Below, piece by piece: positions 1 through 9,562 of a stretch of DNA of 64,000 nucleotides. Location of the stretch: assembly GCF_900109935.1 (NCBI RefSeq), contig NZ_FOBV01000003.1, positions 62,001-126,000 on the forward strand, read 5' to 3'. Within the stretch, counting starts at the first letter, position 1. Every line of letters begins with the position of its first letter. Below the pieces are notes generated by a model that was not told the DNA's origin, made no database searches, and was given only the letters and a program-made list of their open reading frames with translations. This DNA is from Chryseobacterium taichungense (GTDB taxonomy: Bacteria > Bacteroidota > Bacteroidia > Flavobacteriales > Weeksellaceae). The position numbers and the translations under genes were made by a program.

Positions 1-689
1 TCCTCAATAAAGAGCAATACTTTATCCTCTTTCATCATGGTAACCAGAAAATCGTTGAAGTTGGTTTGGTTTCCGTCTACAAAAGAAGTTCCGAGATAAT
101 GCTTTTTTACTTCCTTAAATTGATAGCCGATAATTTCGGAGATTTTATTGGCCCAAAAGATTTTTCCGCTTCCCGGAGGACCATATAAGATGATTCCTAC
201 AGGTTTATTAATTCCCCAATCTTTGATCTGTTGAGGATTCAGGAACGGCTCCAGAACACCAGAAATATGAAAAAACAGATCTCTGTATCCGATAAAATCT
301 CTTTTCTGCAGGCTTGTTTTATGCCCGAAATAATCGTAAACAAACTTATAATTGCCACCCAGCCGGTTGTCTATTCCATAACTGGAAATCGAGGATTTAA
401 AGAAACCATTATCAAAAATATTGGGATCTGATTCTTTAATTACTTTTTCAACCTTATCTTTTGGCTGATTTATCTTTTCTGCAATCTGCTCGAGGGTTTT
501 CATTTTGTCGAGATCTTTTTCATAGAGCTTCAGGAATTCAATATTTTCCCGGGCGAATTTTTCAAAGTCTTTTTTTATTTCAAAATTGGTGCTGATACAA
601 TCAACGAGATCAAGATCAAAATCCTGGATGAACTGTTTGATGGCTTCCGCAGAAACATTGAGTTCTTTTGCTAAATCAACTAATTTCAT
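1..689 (-). CDS. AAA-family ATPase, partial (C-terminus beyond left edge)
   Basis: The reading frame starts at the ATG complement at 687-689 and runs open through base 1, giving about 229 residues of a longer protein. The N-terminal ~90 residues are helical and begin MKLVDLAKELNVSAEAIKQF, resembling the small IF2_N/helix-turn-helix-like modules seen in front of some AAA ATPases. A P-loop GPPGSGKI follows an IILY strand, and the frame reaches VLLFIE at the edge, which fits a Walker B strand. This is the layout of a classic AAA domain of the SpoVK/FtsH-like ATPase type. The usual T/S after the P-loop lysine is Ile here (codon ATC on the minus strand), which is unusual. It is divergent from the ABC exporter at 807. 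The substrate is unknown. Confidence 0.8.
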   Translation of the reverse strand, partial: MKLVDLAKELNVSAEAIKQFIQDFDLDLVDCISTNFEIKKDFEKFARENIEFLKLYEKDLDKMKTLEQIAEKINQPKDKVEKVIKESDPNIFDNGFFKSSISSYGIDNRLGGNYKFVYDYFGHKTSLQKRDFIGYRDLFFHISGVLEPFLNPQQIKDWGINKPVGIILYGPPGSGKIFWANKISEIIGYQFKEVKKHYLGTSFVDGNQTNFNDFLVTMMKEDKVLLFIE

Positions 690-806
690 AAATGTCCATT
701 AATACTATCAAAAATAGCGTATTTGAAATTAAATATGAATTGATTTAATATAAAAACTGTAACAATTCAATAGTATCATAGACTACTACTATGTAAAACA
801 AATTAC

Positions 807-1709
807 ATGGAAAAAATTTTATCGGTAAAAAATCTTACTAAAAAATTCAAAAGAATTGTGGTCAACAATATTTCTTTTGATGTCGAAAAAGGGAATGTGT
901 ATGGTTTGCTGGGACCCAACGGAAGCGGGAAATCAACGACTTTCGGTATGCTGCTTTCTACCATTAATCCTACCAGCGGAGACTGGTACTGGTTTGGAAA
1001 GAAAGGCACCGATCCGGATACGCTGAAGAAAATCGGTGCGATCATCGAACAGCCTAATTTTTATCCTTACCTGAGCGCGGAAACCAATCTGAAAATCGTT
1101 GCCGAAATCAAAGGAACTCCCTACCATAGAATTGACGAGGTTCTGCAGACCGTAGGGCTTCTCGAACGAAAAAAGGAAACTTTTAAAACATTTTCCCTGG
1201 GGATGAAACAGCGTCTGGCCATTGCATCTGCCATGCTCAATAATCCGGAAGTCATGATTCTGGACGAGCCAACAAATGGTCTTGATCCGGAAGGAATCAT
1301 CCAGATTCGCGAGATCATCAGCAATATTGCCAAACAGGGAATCACTATTATTATTGCCAGTCACCTTTTGGATGAGATCGAAAAGATTTGCAGCCATGTG
1401 ATTGTCCTTAAAGAAGGAAATTCAATCTACTGCGGAAGGGTGGATGAAATGACCGCCAATAATGGATATTTTGAATTGAAAGCAGACAACAATACATTGC
1501 TTTTAAAAGCATTAAACGAACTTCAATGGTTCACAGCAGTTAATCAGGACGGCGATATGCTGAAAGCGCAGATCCGCGATGATGCTTCTATTTCGGCATC
1601 AGCTCTAAACCAGAAGCTTGCCGAGCAGGGGATTTACCTGTCACATTTAACGAAGAAAAAGCTTTCTCTAGAATCTCAATTCCTTGAACTTGTAAAAAAC
1701 ACAAAATAA
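807..1709 (+). CDS. ABC transporter ATP-binding protein (ABC-2 exporter type)
   Basis: This 300-residue protein is the nucleotide-binding subunit of an ABC-2 type exporter. The Walker A motif GPNGSGKST is at residues 36-44, the signature FSLGMKQRL at about 129-137, and Walker B MILDEP at 150-155 followed by TNGLDPEG. A switch histidine lies in ASHLLDEIE. The C-terminal ~80 residues form the accessory domain typical of CcmA/bacitracin-export-like ATPases. The permease begins two bases after its stop codon, so the two are co-transcribed and form one transporter. The substrate cannot be told from sequence; lantibiotic/bacitracin-resistance-like or gliding-type (GldA-like) exporters are alternatives. 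Confidence 0.92.
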   Translation: MEKILSVKNLTKKFKRIVVNNISFDVEKGNVYGLLGPNGSGKSTTFGMLLSTINPTSGDWYWFGKKGTDPDTLKKIGAIIEQPNFYPYLSAETNLKIVAEIKGTPYHRIDEVLQTVGLLERKKETFKTFSLGMKQRLAIASAMLNNPEVMILDEPTNGLDPEGIIQIREIISNIAKQGITIIIASHLLDEIEKICSHVIVLKEGNSIYCGRVDEMTANNGYFELKADNNTLLLKALNELQWFTAVNQDGDMLKAQIRDDASISASALNQKLAEQGIYLSHLTKKKLSLESQFLELVKNTK

Positions 1710-1711
1710 TC

Positions 1712-2557
1712 ATGATAAAATTATTTAAACTAGAATATTACAAAAATCTGAATTATAAACCATTCAAGATTTTTACAATCCTGTATTTTGCGATTCTTAT
1801 TGCATTATTATTTATAGGATTGGTGGATTTTGATCTTTTTGGAGGAAAGATTAATTTAAAAGAACAGGGCATTTATAATTTCCCGGAAATCTGGAATTTC
1901 ACAACGTATATTGTGGCTTTGCTTAAAATTTTCCTGGGACTAATCATTGTTTTTTCGATTTCGCAGGAATTCAGCAACCGGATGTTTAAGCAAAATACGA
2001 TTGATGGGTTAAGCAGAAAAGAATTCATTTCTTCAAAATTACTAACGATCAGTATTTTTACGATTGTTTCCACAGTGGTTGTTTTTGCGATCACCATGTT
2101 TCTCGGATATAAATATTCTAATACGACAGAATCTGCGAAGGTTTTTGAAGAAATTTTCTTTATCGGAAATTATTTTGTGAAGCTGTTTACGTTCTTCTGC
2201 TTTCTGATGTTTCTTTCCATTTTGTTGAGGAAATCGGTTTTTGTTTTTCTTGCCCTTTTTGTTTTCTGGATCGGTGAAGGTATTTTATCCGGTGTGGAAG
2301 TGTACATGAAAGTGCGCGGAATGCAGGGACCTCAGAGAAATGAAGTGCTTCAGAATGATTTCTTCATTACACATCTTTTACCACTGGAAAGTATGTCCAG
2401 CCTGATTCCTAATCCCGTAGTAAGACTCAATATGGTAAAAATGATGGGTGTGAAATATGAGTTCCACTACCCTACGGAAAGCATGATTGCGTGTCTGGTT
2501 TGGTGTGCCATCTTCATTATTGGTTCATACTGGATTTTAAGAAAAAGAGATTGGTAA
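1712..2557 (+). CDS. ABC-2 type transporter permease
   Basis: This 281-residue protein has about six hydrophobic segments, including ones near residues 20-40, 65-85, 112-132, 152-195 and 258-275. Its cytoplasmic loop after the second segment contains SQEFSNRMFKQNTIDGLSRKEF, a pattern found in ABC-2 permeases of the bacitracin/Nat class. It starts two bases after the ATPase stop codon and must be its membrane partner. It ends KKRDW-like, as many members do. After the stop, a run of AATTCAAGATT-type heptamers fills the gap to the next gene. Substrate unknown. Confidence 0.88.
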   Translation: MIKLFKLEYYKNLNYKPFKIFTILYFAILIALLFIGLVDFDLFGGKINLKEQGIYNFPEIWNFTTYIVALLKIFLGLIIVFSISQEFSNRMFKQNTIDGLSRKEFISSKLLTISIFTIVSTVVVFAITMFLGYKYSNTTESAKVFEEIFFIGNYFVKLFTFFCFLMFLSILLRKSVFVFLALFVFWIGEGILSGVEVYMKVRGMQGPQRNEVLQNDFFITHLLPLESMSSLIPNPVVRLNMVKMMGVKYEFHYPTESMIACLVWCAIFIIGSYWILRKRDW

Positions 2558-2645
2558 TTTCTAATTCAAGATTCAGAATTCAAGATTTAAAGTTTAATTC
2601 TTTACATAATAAGTGATTCGTTTTCGGATCACTTTTTTTATTTTA
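2558..2645. repeat. Heptamer-like simple repeat and weak terminator after the ABC operon
   Basis: Directly after the permease stop, AATTCAAGATT and AGAATTCAAGATT-type motifs repeat imperfectly (about 2565-2592). Further on, aagtgattcg ttttc ggatcacttttttt (about 2610-2637) forms an imperfect hairpin followed by T residues, a plausible rho-independent terminator of the exporter operon. Confidence 0.5.
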
Positions 2646-2682
2646 TTGAAGTTTTATTTTATATTTAATAAAAATTAATGGC

Positions 2683-3327
2683 ATGAAGAGAATATATTAC
2701 GTTCCCGGATTGATAAGCGCTTTACTTATTCCTATTTTATTTTGGTTTTACGGGAGCCAAAGAAGCCATGCGCCATACACAGTGATGGATCTGGGACTGC
2801 CCGCAAAAATAAGAGCTGGAGCAACGGATTCCCTCGAAACATTTGAGCATTACAGAAACTGGAATTATAAGAAAATCATTGTACGGCCTAATACCGCTCT
2901 GCAAAATCGCGCATATTATGTTTCGAAATTAAAAAAACTTCAGGCAAGAAATGAAAAGGAAACGGGAATTGAATTTGTGATTGATGATAAAAACAATTAT
3001 CAGGATTTTATTGCCTTAATTGATGCCATGAAGCTGGCAAAACAGGAAGCCTACGGAGTAGACGTGGAGAAAACGAATCATTTCTTTGCGATCCATATGT
3101 ACAAAGATCCGAACGCCACCAGGAGAAATTATAATAGTGGCGGCACTTGCGTGGTTGATAACGAGTATTATAAAGAAAAATTAGCATTAAATATCATCAA
3201 ACCTGAAACCTTCATCAATCATGTTCCCAACCAAACTTATTATATAATTTTCGGTTTTTTGGTATTTTTAAATATTTCAATGTTTAGCATTAAAGAAAAT
3301 CTTCAACTCAAAAGAACTTACGTATGA
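2683..3327 (+). CDS. Unknown membrane-anchored protein, paralog A
   Basis: I do not recognise a named family for this 214-residue protein. It has an N-terminal transmembrane segment (about residues 8-24, starting MKRIYYVPGLISALLIPI) and a second near the C-terminus (about 186-203), leaving a central soluble domain of ~160 residues rich in charged residues. It shares with the next gene the motifs YYVPGL/YYFPGL, RNWNYKK/RNWDYKK, RNEKETGIEF and a near-identical C-terminal stretch LFLNISMFSIKE. The topology suggests both ends are anchored in the inner membrane with the centre probably periplasmic. Its stop overlaps the start of paralog B by four bases (ATGA), so the two are translationally coupled and may form a heteromer. 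Confidence 0.8.
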   Translation: MKRIYYVPGLISALLIPILFWFYGSQRSHAPYTVMDLGLPAKIRAGATDSLETFEHYRNWNYKKIIVRPNTALQNRAYYVSKLKKLQARNEKETGIEFVIDDKNNYQDFIALIDAMKLAKQEAYGVDVEKTNHFFAIHMYKDPNATRRNYNSGGTCVVDNEYYKEKLALNIIKPETFINHVPNQTYYIIFGFLVFLNISMFSIKENLQLKRTYV

Positions 3328-3980
3328 AAAAGATATATTATTTCCCTGGATTGATGAGTGCTTTGATTGTACCTGTTTTATTTTGGTATTATATTAATCC
3401 ATACATTGATAAAACGAAGTATACTGTCATTGACATCGGAATTCCTGCCAAATTAAAGAAAGATAAAAGCAATGATATATATAATCTTGAATCCTTACGA
3501 AACTGGGATTACAAGAAAATAAAGGTTGATCCTTCAAAAGCAAAAGAAAATTCAAAATTTTATGTTTCGGAAATTAAGTCTCTCCAAAAACGTAATGAAA
3601 AAGAAACCGGAATAGAATTTATTTTAGATAAAAATAACAGTTATGGTGATTTTGTCTCTCTATTAAATGATATGGCCGTTGCAAAACATGAAACTTACGC
3701 ATTGGATTTGGAAAAAACCGGAAATGTATTTGCCACTGTGAATTATAAAAGTCCAAAAACTGAAGAAGAAGAAATAGATTGCCTTTTATGTCATGACACG
3801 ATTTATACTTATGTTGAGGTAAAGCCCGATTTTAAACAATATTATATGAGTATTTTTCAAAATCTCTCAAAACTTCCAAACGGAGCTTATTATATCTTTT
3901 TCGGATTTCTTTTATTTTTAAATATTTCAATGTTCAGCATTAAAGAAAGGTTTCAAATGCAGAGATTTCGTTTAATATAA
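3324..3980 (+). CDS. Unknown membrane-anchored protein, paralog B
   Basis: This 218-residue protein is a tandem paralog of the preceding gene, with the same layout: N-terminal membrane segment MKKIYYFPGLMSALIVPV, a soluble centre, and a C-terminal membrane segment ending in LLFLNISMFSIKERF. It differs by a CLLCH motif at about residues 153-157 and by greater length before the C-terminal helix. Its ATG overlaps the upstream TGA (ATGA). Base composition matches its neighbours, so there is no sign of recent transfer; the pair looks like a local duplication. Function unknown. Confidence 0.8.
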   Translation: MKKIYYFPGLMSALIVPVLFWYYINPYIDKTKYTVIDIGIPAKLKKDKSNDIYNLESLRNWDYKKIKVDPSKAKENSKFYVSEIKSLQKRNEKETGIEFILDKNNSYGDFVSLLNDMAVAKHETYALDLEKTGNVFATVNYKSPKTEEEEIDCLLCHDTIYTYVEVKPDFKQYYMSIFQNLSKLPNGAYYIFFGFLLFLNISMFSIKERFQMQRFRLI

Positions 3981-4096
3981 TAGATTTCCGCTGTGCTCCA
4001 CTTCGTTCCGATCATTTCAGAATGAAATTGAGTTGGTCAGATATAAAAAGAAAAGACTGCCTTTCGGCAGCCTCCTCAATCACTTCACTTAAAATA

Positions 4097-5224
4097 TTAC
4101 TTTTTATCTTTCTCCAGGAGCGCAATATACTCTCCGTAGCCTTTTTCTTTCATTTCCGCTTTCGGGATAAACTTAAGAGAAGCACTGTTGATACAGTAGC
4201 GAAGTCCTCCTTTATCTGCTGGTCCATCATTGAAAACGTGTCCCAAATGGGCATCTCCGGTTTTACTTCTTACCTCTACCCTGGTCATTCCGTGTGAACG
4301 GTCAAGCTTTTCTTCAATTAGCTTTTTCGTAATTGGCTTTGAGAAACTCGGCCATCCACAACCTGATTCAAACTTATCGGTAGAGATAAACAATGGTTCT
4401 CCGGTGGTAATGTCTACATAAATCCCTTCACGGGTCTCGTCCCAGTACTCATTCTGGAAAGCTCTTTCCGTACCGTTTTCCTGCGTTACATTGTATTGTT
4501 CGGCAGTTAGTTTTTCCTTAAGAACTTTTTTATCCTGCTTCTGATATTTCACTTTTTTTTGCTTTGGAGGATTTGCATTTCTCGCCATTTCAAATAATCC
4601 CGGTTCAATGTGACAATATCCTCCCGGGTTTTTGTCAAGATAATCCTGGTGATAATCTTCTGCTTTATAAAAGTTTTTTAACGGAATCGTCTCTACCAGT
4701 ACAGGTTTACTGTAATTTTTTGCCAGTCTCGCTACTTCCGCTTTTACAATAGCTTCGGTTTCTTTATCGGTTGAATAAATTCCGGTTCTGTACTGATCTC
4801 CTCTGTCATTTCCCTGTTTGTTTAAACTCGTAGGATCAATCGTTTTGAAATAAAGATCGATGAGCAACTTAAGATCAACTTCTTCCGGATCGTATTTTAC
4901 TTTCACCGTTTCGGCAAAACCGGTTGTGTGACTGACAACTTCTTCATAGGTAGGATTTTGCTTATTTCCGTTCGCATATCCTACTTCCGTTCCTACGACT
5001 CCTCGTATTTGTTGAAAGAAATGCTCAGTTCCCCAAAAACATCCTCCTGCAAAATAAACTTCTTTTACATTTTTATTGTCCATAATGGTCTCATTTTCTT
5101 TTTTTGATTCGGCGGATTTCATCTTTTTTGAATCTCCGCAGCTTGTTGCAAATACTGCTATTCCCAGAATCACTCCGAGAAATATTAATATGTTTTTCAT
5201 TGTTAACTTTTTATTTGTATTCAT
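4097..5224 (-). CDS. msrAB: Bifunctional methionine sulfoxide reductase MsrA-MsrB lipoprotein
   Basis: This 375-residue fusion repairs oxidised methionine in both stereochemical forms. The N-terminus is a lipoprotein signal with lipobox around FATSCG (Cys 29), placing the enzyme in the cell envelope. The MsrA domain follows with the catalytic [10 protein letters not shown] (Cys 62). The C-terminal MsrB domain has SGCGWPSF and [11 protein letters not shown], where the Cys is the catalytic one. The usual CxxC zinc ligands before PLF are absent (DITTGEPLF), as in PilB-type MsrB. The start chosen overlaps the upstream DUF417 stop by ATGA; an internal Met 9 would give a shorter signal peptide. It is the last gene of the stress cluster headed by an ECF sigma factor. 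Confidence 0.93.
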   Translation of the reverse strand: MNTNKKLTMKNILIFLGVILGIAVFATSCGDSKKMKSAESKKENETIMDNKNVKEVYFAGGCFWGTEHFFQQIRGVVGTEVGYANGNKQNPTYEEVVSHTTGFAETVKVKYDPEEVDLKLLIDLYFKTIDPTSLNKQGNDRGDQYRTGIYSTDKETEAIVKAEVARLAKNYSKPVLVETIPLKNFYKAEDYHQDYLDKNPGGYCHIEPGLFEMARNANPPKQKKVKYQKQDKKVLKEKLTAEQYNVTQENGTERAFQNEYWDETREGIYVDITTGEPLFISTDKFESGCGWPSFSKPITKKLIEEKLDRSHGMTRVEVRSKTGDAHLGHVFNDGPADKGGLRYCINSASLKFIPKAEMKEKGYGEYIALLEKDKK

Positions 5225-5664
5225 TTTTTTTCATTTAATATCATTAATCCGAATCCTAACAGCATAAGATCTTTCAGAATGAAAAAATCTGTTACAGGAA
5301 CTCCATCTACTACTTTCCAGACTCCGGGAGTCGTAAATAAATAACTTAACGTAATCAGAAAAGTGGCAACCATACCGAATCCCGCAAGCCTTTTCAATGA
5401 TGCAAATTTCACACTAAAGATGAGTAATAATGCAATGATAATTTCTATCACTCCGATAGCATTTGACACCGCCTGTACACTTACAAAATTATATACGAAA
5501 AAAGTGAGAAAATGGTTTTCTATTAAAGGTTTTATTGCATTGGCTTCCGTGGGAGTAAATTTAAAAATTCCTATCCACAGTAAAATAAGCGCTGCTCCGA
5601 ATAATGAAATGTAATAGCCAGATTGATAAGCTGAAATCCGATGATTTGTTTTTGTTCCGTTCAT
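5221..5664 (-). CDS. DUF417/YkgB (RclC-like) membrane protein
   Basis: This 147-residue protein has four hydrophobic segments. The motifs [40 protein letters not shown] and LKDLMLLG match the DUF417/YkgB family, whose E. coli member RclC is part of the hypochlorous-acid-induced rclABC operon. It is translationally coupled (ATGA) to the MsrAB lipoprotein, which repairs the main protein damage caused by hypochlorous acid. A role in reactive-chlorine or related oxidative defence at the inner membrane is therefore inferred. A DoxX-like protein is the alternative reading. An 80-base gap separates it from the anti-sigma candidate and holds a TACTTTTG box (complement of 5700-5707). Confidence 0.78.
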   Translation of the reverse strand: MNGTKTNHRISAYQSGYYISLFGAALILLWIGIFKFTPTEANAIKPLIENHFLTFFVYNFVSVQAVSNAIGVIEIIIALLLIFSVKFASLKRLAGFGMVATFLITLSYLFTTPGVWKVVDGVPVTDFFILKDLMLLGFGLMILNEKK

Positions 5665-5699
5665 GTTCTAAGATTTTGAATTAATACTTTTATTATTTT

Positions 5700-5707
5700 C
5701 AAAAGTA
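5700..5707 (-). promoter_or_regulatory. Candidate -7 box for the RclC-like/msrAB genes
   Basis: On the minus strand this reads TACTTTTG, matching the Bacteroidota -7 consensus TAnnTTTG, 36 bases before the ATG of the DUF417 gene. No convincing -33 element is visible at standard spacing, so an ECF-type -33 element is possible. Confidence 0.4.
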
Positions 5708-5744
5708 TAGTCGGAGCCATTTCAAAATCCTGACAATTTTTAAA

Positions 5745-6017
5745 TTAAATATCTAATTTTTTTAAAATATTTTTATTAAACTCTTGAATTTCAGAATCAT
5801 TAATTTCAATATTTTTTTCCTGAGATCGTTTATTTTTTAAGATATCATCTAAGATTTCCAGTTTCTTTTTATAAGCTCTGCACCATTTACAGATTTTAAG
5901 ATGCAGATTGAGCCGCCTGTTTTCATTTGACGAAATATTGTCTGCACTGCGCTTCTCCATGAGTAAAGTTGCTTCACTGCATGGTAAAAAGATAATATGT
6001 ATTAGTTTTTTTAGCAT
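5745..6017 (-). CDS. Small zinc-finger-like protein, candidate anti-sigma factor
   Basis: This 90-residue protein starts eight bases after the ECF sigma factor stop. It contains Cys 13 in LPCSEATLLMEKR, then HLKICKWCRAYKKK, a H-x3-C-x2-C pattern (His 39, Cys 43, Cys 46) that is the signature of zinc-binding anti-sigma factors (ZAS). A C-terminal charged helix follows. No transmembrane segment is evident, so it would be a soluble, thiol-based sensor like RsrA/ChrR. Position directly after the sigma gene supports this role. Such proteins release the sigma factor when their cysteines are oxidised; that step is inference here. Confidence 0.68.
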   Translation of the reverse strand: MLKKLIHIIFLPCSEATLLMEKRSADNISSNENRRLNLHLKICKWCRAYKKKLEILDDILKNKRSQEKNIEINDSEIQEFNKNILKKLDI

Positions 6018-6025
6018 TTTTAAAT

Positions 6026-6580
6026 TTATGATTTTGAAAACCAGTTAAATTCTAAGCATTCTCTCAGCTGCATTCGGCTTCGCTGTAAAATCTTCCAGAG
6101 ATTAGTCGTAGAAATATTCAATTCCTGACTTACTTCCGGTGCTTTTTTTTCTTCGAGATAATACATTTTCATGGGAATCTTCCATCGTAAAGGCAGATCT
6201 TCCATACAGTCTTCCAATGTTTTATTAAAATCTTCATCGTCGAGAAGTTCGCCTTGCTTTTCAGAGACATCCCAATTGTTGAGAACATCATTACTTTTCC
6301 ATAAGCCTGTTTCATCAAAAAAATGATCCAGATGTATCTGTGGCTCAGACCTGTATTTTTTGCGGTAAAAATCAGCAACCTTTCTGTTTAAGATAGCCAA
6401 TAGCCACGTTAAAGGCTGGCTTTTTCCTTCAAAAGAATCATATGATGAAAAAGCAGCAATAAAAACCTCCTGAACAATCTCTTCTGCCTCGATTTTATCC
6501 GAAAGTAAATAAACAGCTCTTCTGAGTAATGGTTCAGAATATCGCTCTATCCAGCGTTTAAATATTTCGTTTTTTGTCAT
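6026..6580 (-). CDS. ECF-type RNA polymerase sigma factor
   Basis: This 184-residue protein has sigma-70 region 2 (about residues 8-80, with EIVQEVFIAAFSSYDSF and LTWLLAILNRKVADFYRKK) and region 4 (about 125-178, with LPLRWKIPMKMYYLEEKKAPEVSQEL and an HTH ending in LWKILQRSRMQLREC). The linker is short and there is no region 3, as expected for an ECF sigma. The next genes downstream encode a zinc-finger anti-sigma candidate, the RclC-like membrane protein and MsrAB, so it likely controls an oxidative-stress regulon including its own cluster. Confidence 0.9.
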   Translation of the reverse strand: MTKNEIFKRWIERYSEPLLRRAVYLLSDKIEAEEIVQEVFIAAFSSYDSFEGKSQPLTWLLAILNRKVADFYRKKYRSEPQIHLDHFFDETGLWKSNDVLNNWDVSEKQGELLDDEDFNKTLEDCMEDLPLRWKIPMKMYYLEEKKAPEVSQELNISTTNLWKILQRSRMQLRECLEFNWFSKS

Positions 6581-6827
6581 TTCAACGGTTTTCCTGAAAA
6601 AATATTCAGATTCTCAAACATCATTCACTGTAAAACACTTATCACAATCTTGATATTTTATTTAAATATAAAAAGTTAAAAGATAAAGTCCAAAAAAATC
6701 TCACTTATGAAATTTTCATGAAAAAACTTCAATGTACATTTGGCCTGCATCCACCATAACCTTCAAAACATAATTTTGCAAACAGCTTAAAACGTAAAAG
6801 TATATTTTCCTATTGCAGCAAAAAGAT

Positions 6828-6835
6828 TAAATTTG
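6828..6835 (+). promoter_or_regulatory. Candidate -7 box for alaS
   Basis: TAAATTTG matches the Bacteroidota -7 consensus TAnnTTTG and lies 39 bases before the alaS ATG. A second match, TAATTTTG, is at 6771-6778. The remaining 6581-6770 gap is AT-rich and holds nothing else that I recognise. Confidence 0.45.
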
Positions 6836-6874
6836 CATCTTATCAAAATTGTAAAAAGCAAAGCAATATAAATT

Positions 6875-9478
6875 ATGACATCACAAGAGATCCGTCAAAA
6901 ATTTTTAGATTATTTTAAAAGCAAAGGGCACCTCATCGTTCCTTCAGCACCTATCGTACTGAAAGATGATCCTACCTTAATGTTTTCCAACTCAGGAATG
7001 ACACAGTTTAAGGATTTTTTCCTTGGCTATAAAACACCTACCGCTCCGAGAATTGCCGATACGCAAAAGTGTCTGAGAGTATCCGGAAAACATAATGATC
7101 TGGATGATGTAGGCCGCGATACCTATCACCACACCATGTTTGAAATGTTGGGAAACTGGTCTTTCGGAGATTATTTTAAAAAAGATGCTATTGCTTTTGC
7201 CTGGGAATTGCTGACGGAAGTCTATGGAATTCCTAAAGAAAACTTATATGTAACGATTTTTGAAGGAGATGCTTCCGAAAATCTTGAAAGAGATCAGGAT
7301 GCTTATGATTTCTGGAAATCTCATATTTCCGAAGACAGAATCATCAACGGAAACAAAAAAGACAACTTCTGGGAAATGGGTGAAAGCGGACCGTGCGGAC
7401 CGTGTTCAGAGATCCATGTAGACTTGAGAACACCAGAAGAAAAAGCAAAAGTTTCAGGGCTTGAATTGGTAAACAACGATCATCCTCAGGTGGTGGAAGT
7501 ATGGAACCTGGTTTTCATGGAATTCAACAGAAAAGCCGACAGAACCTTAGAAAAACTTCCTGCCCAGCACGTGGATACCGGAATGGGCTTTGAGCGTCTT
7601 TGTATGGCCCTTCAGGGAAAATCTTCCAATTACGACACCGACGTTTTCACTCCACTGATTGCTAAAGTAGAAGAACTTTCCGGAAAAAAATATACGGGAG
7701 TTTTAGAAAACGAAAAAGACATTGCCATTCGTGTAGTGGTAGACCATATCAGAGCCGTTTCTTTTGCAATTGCTGACGGACAGCTACCTTCCAACGGAGG
7801 TGCGGGTTATGTGATCAGAAGAATTTTAAGAAGAGGAATTTCCTATTCTTACCGATTCTTAGGGATGAAAGAACCATTCCTTTATAAATTAGTTGCAGTT
7901 TTGCAGGAGCAGATGGGAGCATTCTTCCCTGAGCTAGAAAAACAAGGAAAACTTGTTTCAGAAGTGATTAAAAGTGAAGAAGAATCATTCTTAAGAACCA
8001 TAGAAAACGGATTGATCAGGGTTGAAAAATTGATTCAGCAGACGATTGCCAGCAACGCTAAAGTATTGCCGACTGAAGAAGTTTTTGAATTATATGACAC
8101 GTATGGTTTCCCGGATGATTTAACGAGAATTATTGCCGAAGAAAAAGGGTTAACGATCGATGAAAAAGGATTTGAGCAGGCATTAAATGCACAGAAACAA
8201 CGTTCAAAAGCAGATTCAGCACAAAAGGTATATGACTGGGTAACTTTAGAAGAAAAGTCCGAAAACTTCGTAGGTTATGATAAGTTTGAATCTGAAACCT
8301 ACATTACGAGATACCGAAAAGTAGAAAATAAAGACGGAGAATTTTACCAGGTGGTGTTAAGCGAATCTCCTTTCTATCCTGAAGGCGGTGGCCAGGTGGG
8401 AGATAAAGGAATCCTTGAAAATGCAATGGAAAGCTTCGAAGTTCTCGAGACAAAAAAAGAAAACGGACTGATCATTTCTTTAATCAATGGTCTTCCGAAA
8501 GATGCAGGTGCAGTTTTTTATGCTAAAGTGAATATGGCAGAAAGAAGAAATTCACAGGCTAATCACTCCGTTACTCACCTGTTACATGAAGCGCTGAGAG
8601 AAGTTCTGGGAACTCACGTAGAACAGAAAGGCTCATTTGTTGGTCCTGACTATCTTCGTTTTGACTTCTCCCATTTCAATAAAATGACTGAGGAAGAACT
8701 GACATTAGTAGAAGATAAAGTAAATGCCAAGATCAAGGAAAGCATTGCCTTACAGGAATTCAGAAATATCCCGATTCAGGAAGCGCTGGACAGAGGGGCA
8801 ATGGCTTTGTTTGGTGAGAAGTATGGTGACAGTGTAAGGATGATCCAGTTCGGAACTTCGATGGAACTTTGCGGAGGAACACACGTAAAAAACACCAGTG
8901 AAATCGGTCATTTCAAGATCGTTTCCGAGAGTTCTGCCGCAGCGGGAATCAGGAGAATTGAAGCCATTTCGGGAGATAAAGCTGAAGAATATTTCAAAAA
9001 TCTTGAAAAGCAGATTGCCGAGCTTTCTCAATTGCTAAAATCTAAAGATGTCGTACGTTCTATCGAGAAATTAATCGAAGAAAATGCTGTCTTAAAGTCT
9101 GAAGTTGATGCTTTGAAAAAAGAAAAGGCAAAAGGAGAAATCAGTAACTGGAAAGGAGCTTACGAACAAAAAGGCGATAAATTAGTTCTGGTAAAAAGAA
9201 CTTCTTTGGATGCCGGTTCGGTAAAAGATATCGTTTTCCAATTAAAGAAAGAAATCCCGACTTCCATTACGGTTATTCTGTCCGACGCAGACGGAAAACC
9301 AATGATTACCGTTGGCGTTTCTGATGATTTAGCTGGAATTTATCAGGCGGGAGCATTGATTAAAGATTTGGCAAAAGAAATCCAGGGCGGCGGCGGCGGA
9401 AATCCGGGCTTTGCCACAGCAGGAGGAAAAAATCTTGATGGATTGGAAAATGCTTATCAGAAAGCTTTGAATCTTTAA
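6875..9478 (+). CDS. alaS: Alanine--tRNA ligase
   Basis: This 867-residue protein is full length for bacterial AlaRS and charges tRNA-Ala. It begins [19 protein letters not shown], the class II catalytic domain, with the [18 protein letters not shown] motif and [10 protein letters not shown]. The editing domain has the [17 protein letters not shown] zinc-binding histidines and the [13 protein letters not shown] motif. The C-terminal domain ends with [14 protein letters not shown], the glycine-rich element of AlaRS C-Ala. All key motifs are intact. It stands alone between its promoter region and a strong terminator at 9501-9539. Confidence 0.98.
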   Translation: MTSQEIRQKFLDYFKSKGHLIVPSAPIVLKDDPTLMFSNSGMTQFKDFFLGYKTPTAPRIADTQKCLRVSGKHNDLDDVGRDTYHHTMFEMLGNWSFGDYFKKDAIAFAWELLTEVYGIPKENLYVTIFEGDASENLERDQDAYDFWKSHISEDRIINGNKKDNFWEMGESGPCGPCSEIHVDLRTPEEKAKVSGLELVNNDHPQVVEVWNLVFMEFNRKADRTLEKLPAQHVDTGMGFERLCMALQGKSSNYDTDVFTPLIAKVEELSGKKYTGVLENEKDIAIRVVVDHIRAVSFAIADGQLPSNGGAGYVIRRILRRGISYSYRFLGMKEPFLYKLVAVLQEQMGAFFPELEKQGKLVSEVIKSEEESFLRTIENGLIRVEKLIQQTIASNAKVLPTEEVFELYDTYGFPDDLTRIIAEEKGLTIDEKGFEQALNAQKQRSKADSAQKVYDWVTLEEKSENFVGYDKFESETYITRYRKVENKDGEFYQVVLSESPFYPEGGGQVGDKGILENAMESFEVLETKKENGLIISLINGLPKDAGAVFYAKVNMAERRNSQANHSVTHLLHEALREVLGTHVEQKGSFVGPDYLRFDFSHFNKMTEEELTLVEDKVNAKIKESIALQEFRNIPIQEALDRGAMALFGEKYGDSVRMIQFGTSMELCGGTHVKNTSEIGHFKIVSESSAAAGIRRIEAISGDKAEEYFKNLEKQIAELSQLLKSKDVVRSIEKLIEENAVLKSEVDALKKEKAKGEISNWKGAYEQKGDKLVLVKRTSLDAGSVKDIVFQLKKEIPTSITVILSDADGKPMITVGVSDDLAGIYQAGALIKDLAKEIQGGGGGNPGFATAGGKNLDGLENAYQKALNL

Positions 9479-9500
9479 ACTTTAATAAAAATATAAGGTA

Positions 9501-9539
9501 AAAAAAGCAACTGTCGTCGTGGCAGTTGCTTTTATTTTT
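9501..9539 (+). terminator. Rho-independent terminator of alaS
   Basis: AAAGCAACTG (504-513 of this block) pairs with CAGTTGCTTT (9523-9532) around a nine-base loop and is followed by TTATTTTTA. It lies 22 bases after the alaS stop. Confidence 0.85.
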
Positions 9540-9562
9540 ACTGAACTTTTGTTATCAATAGA

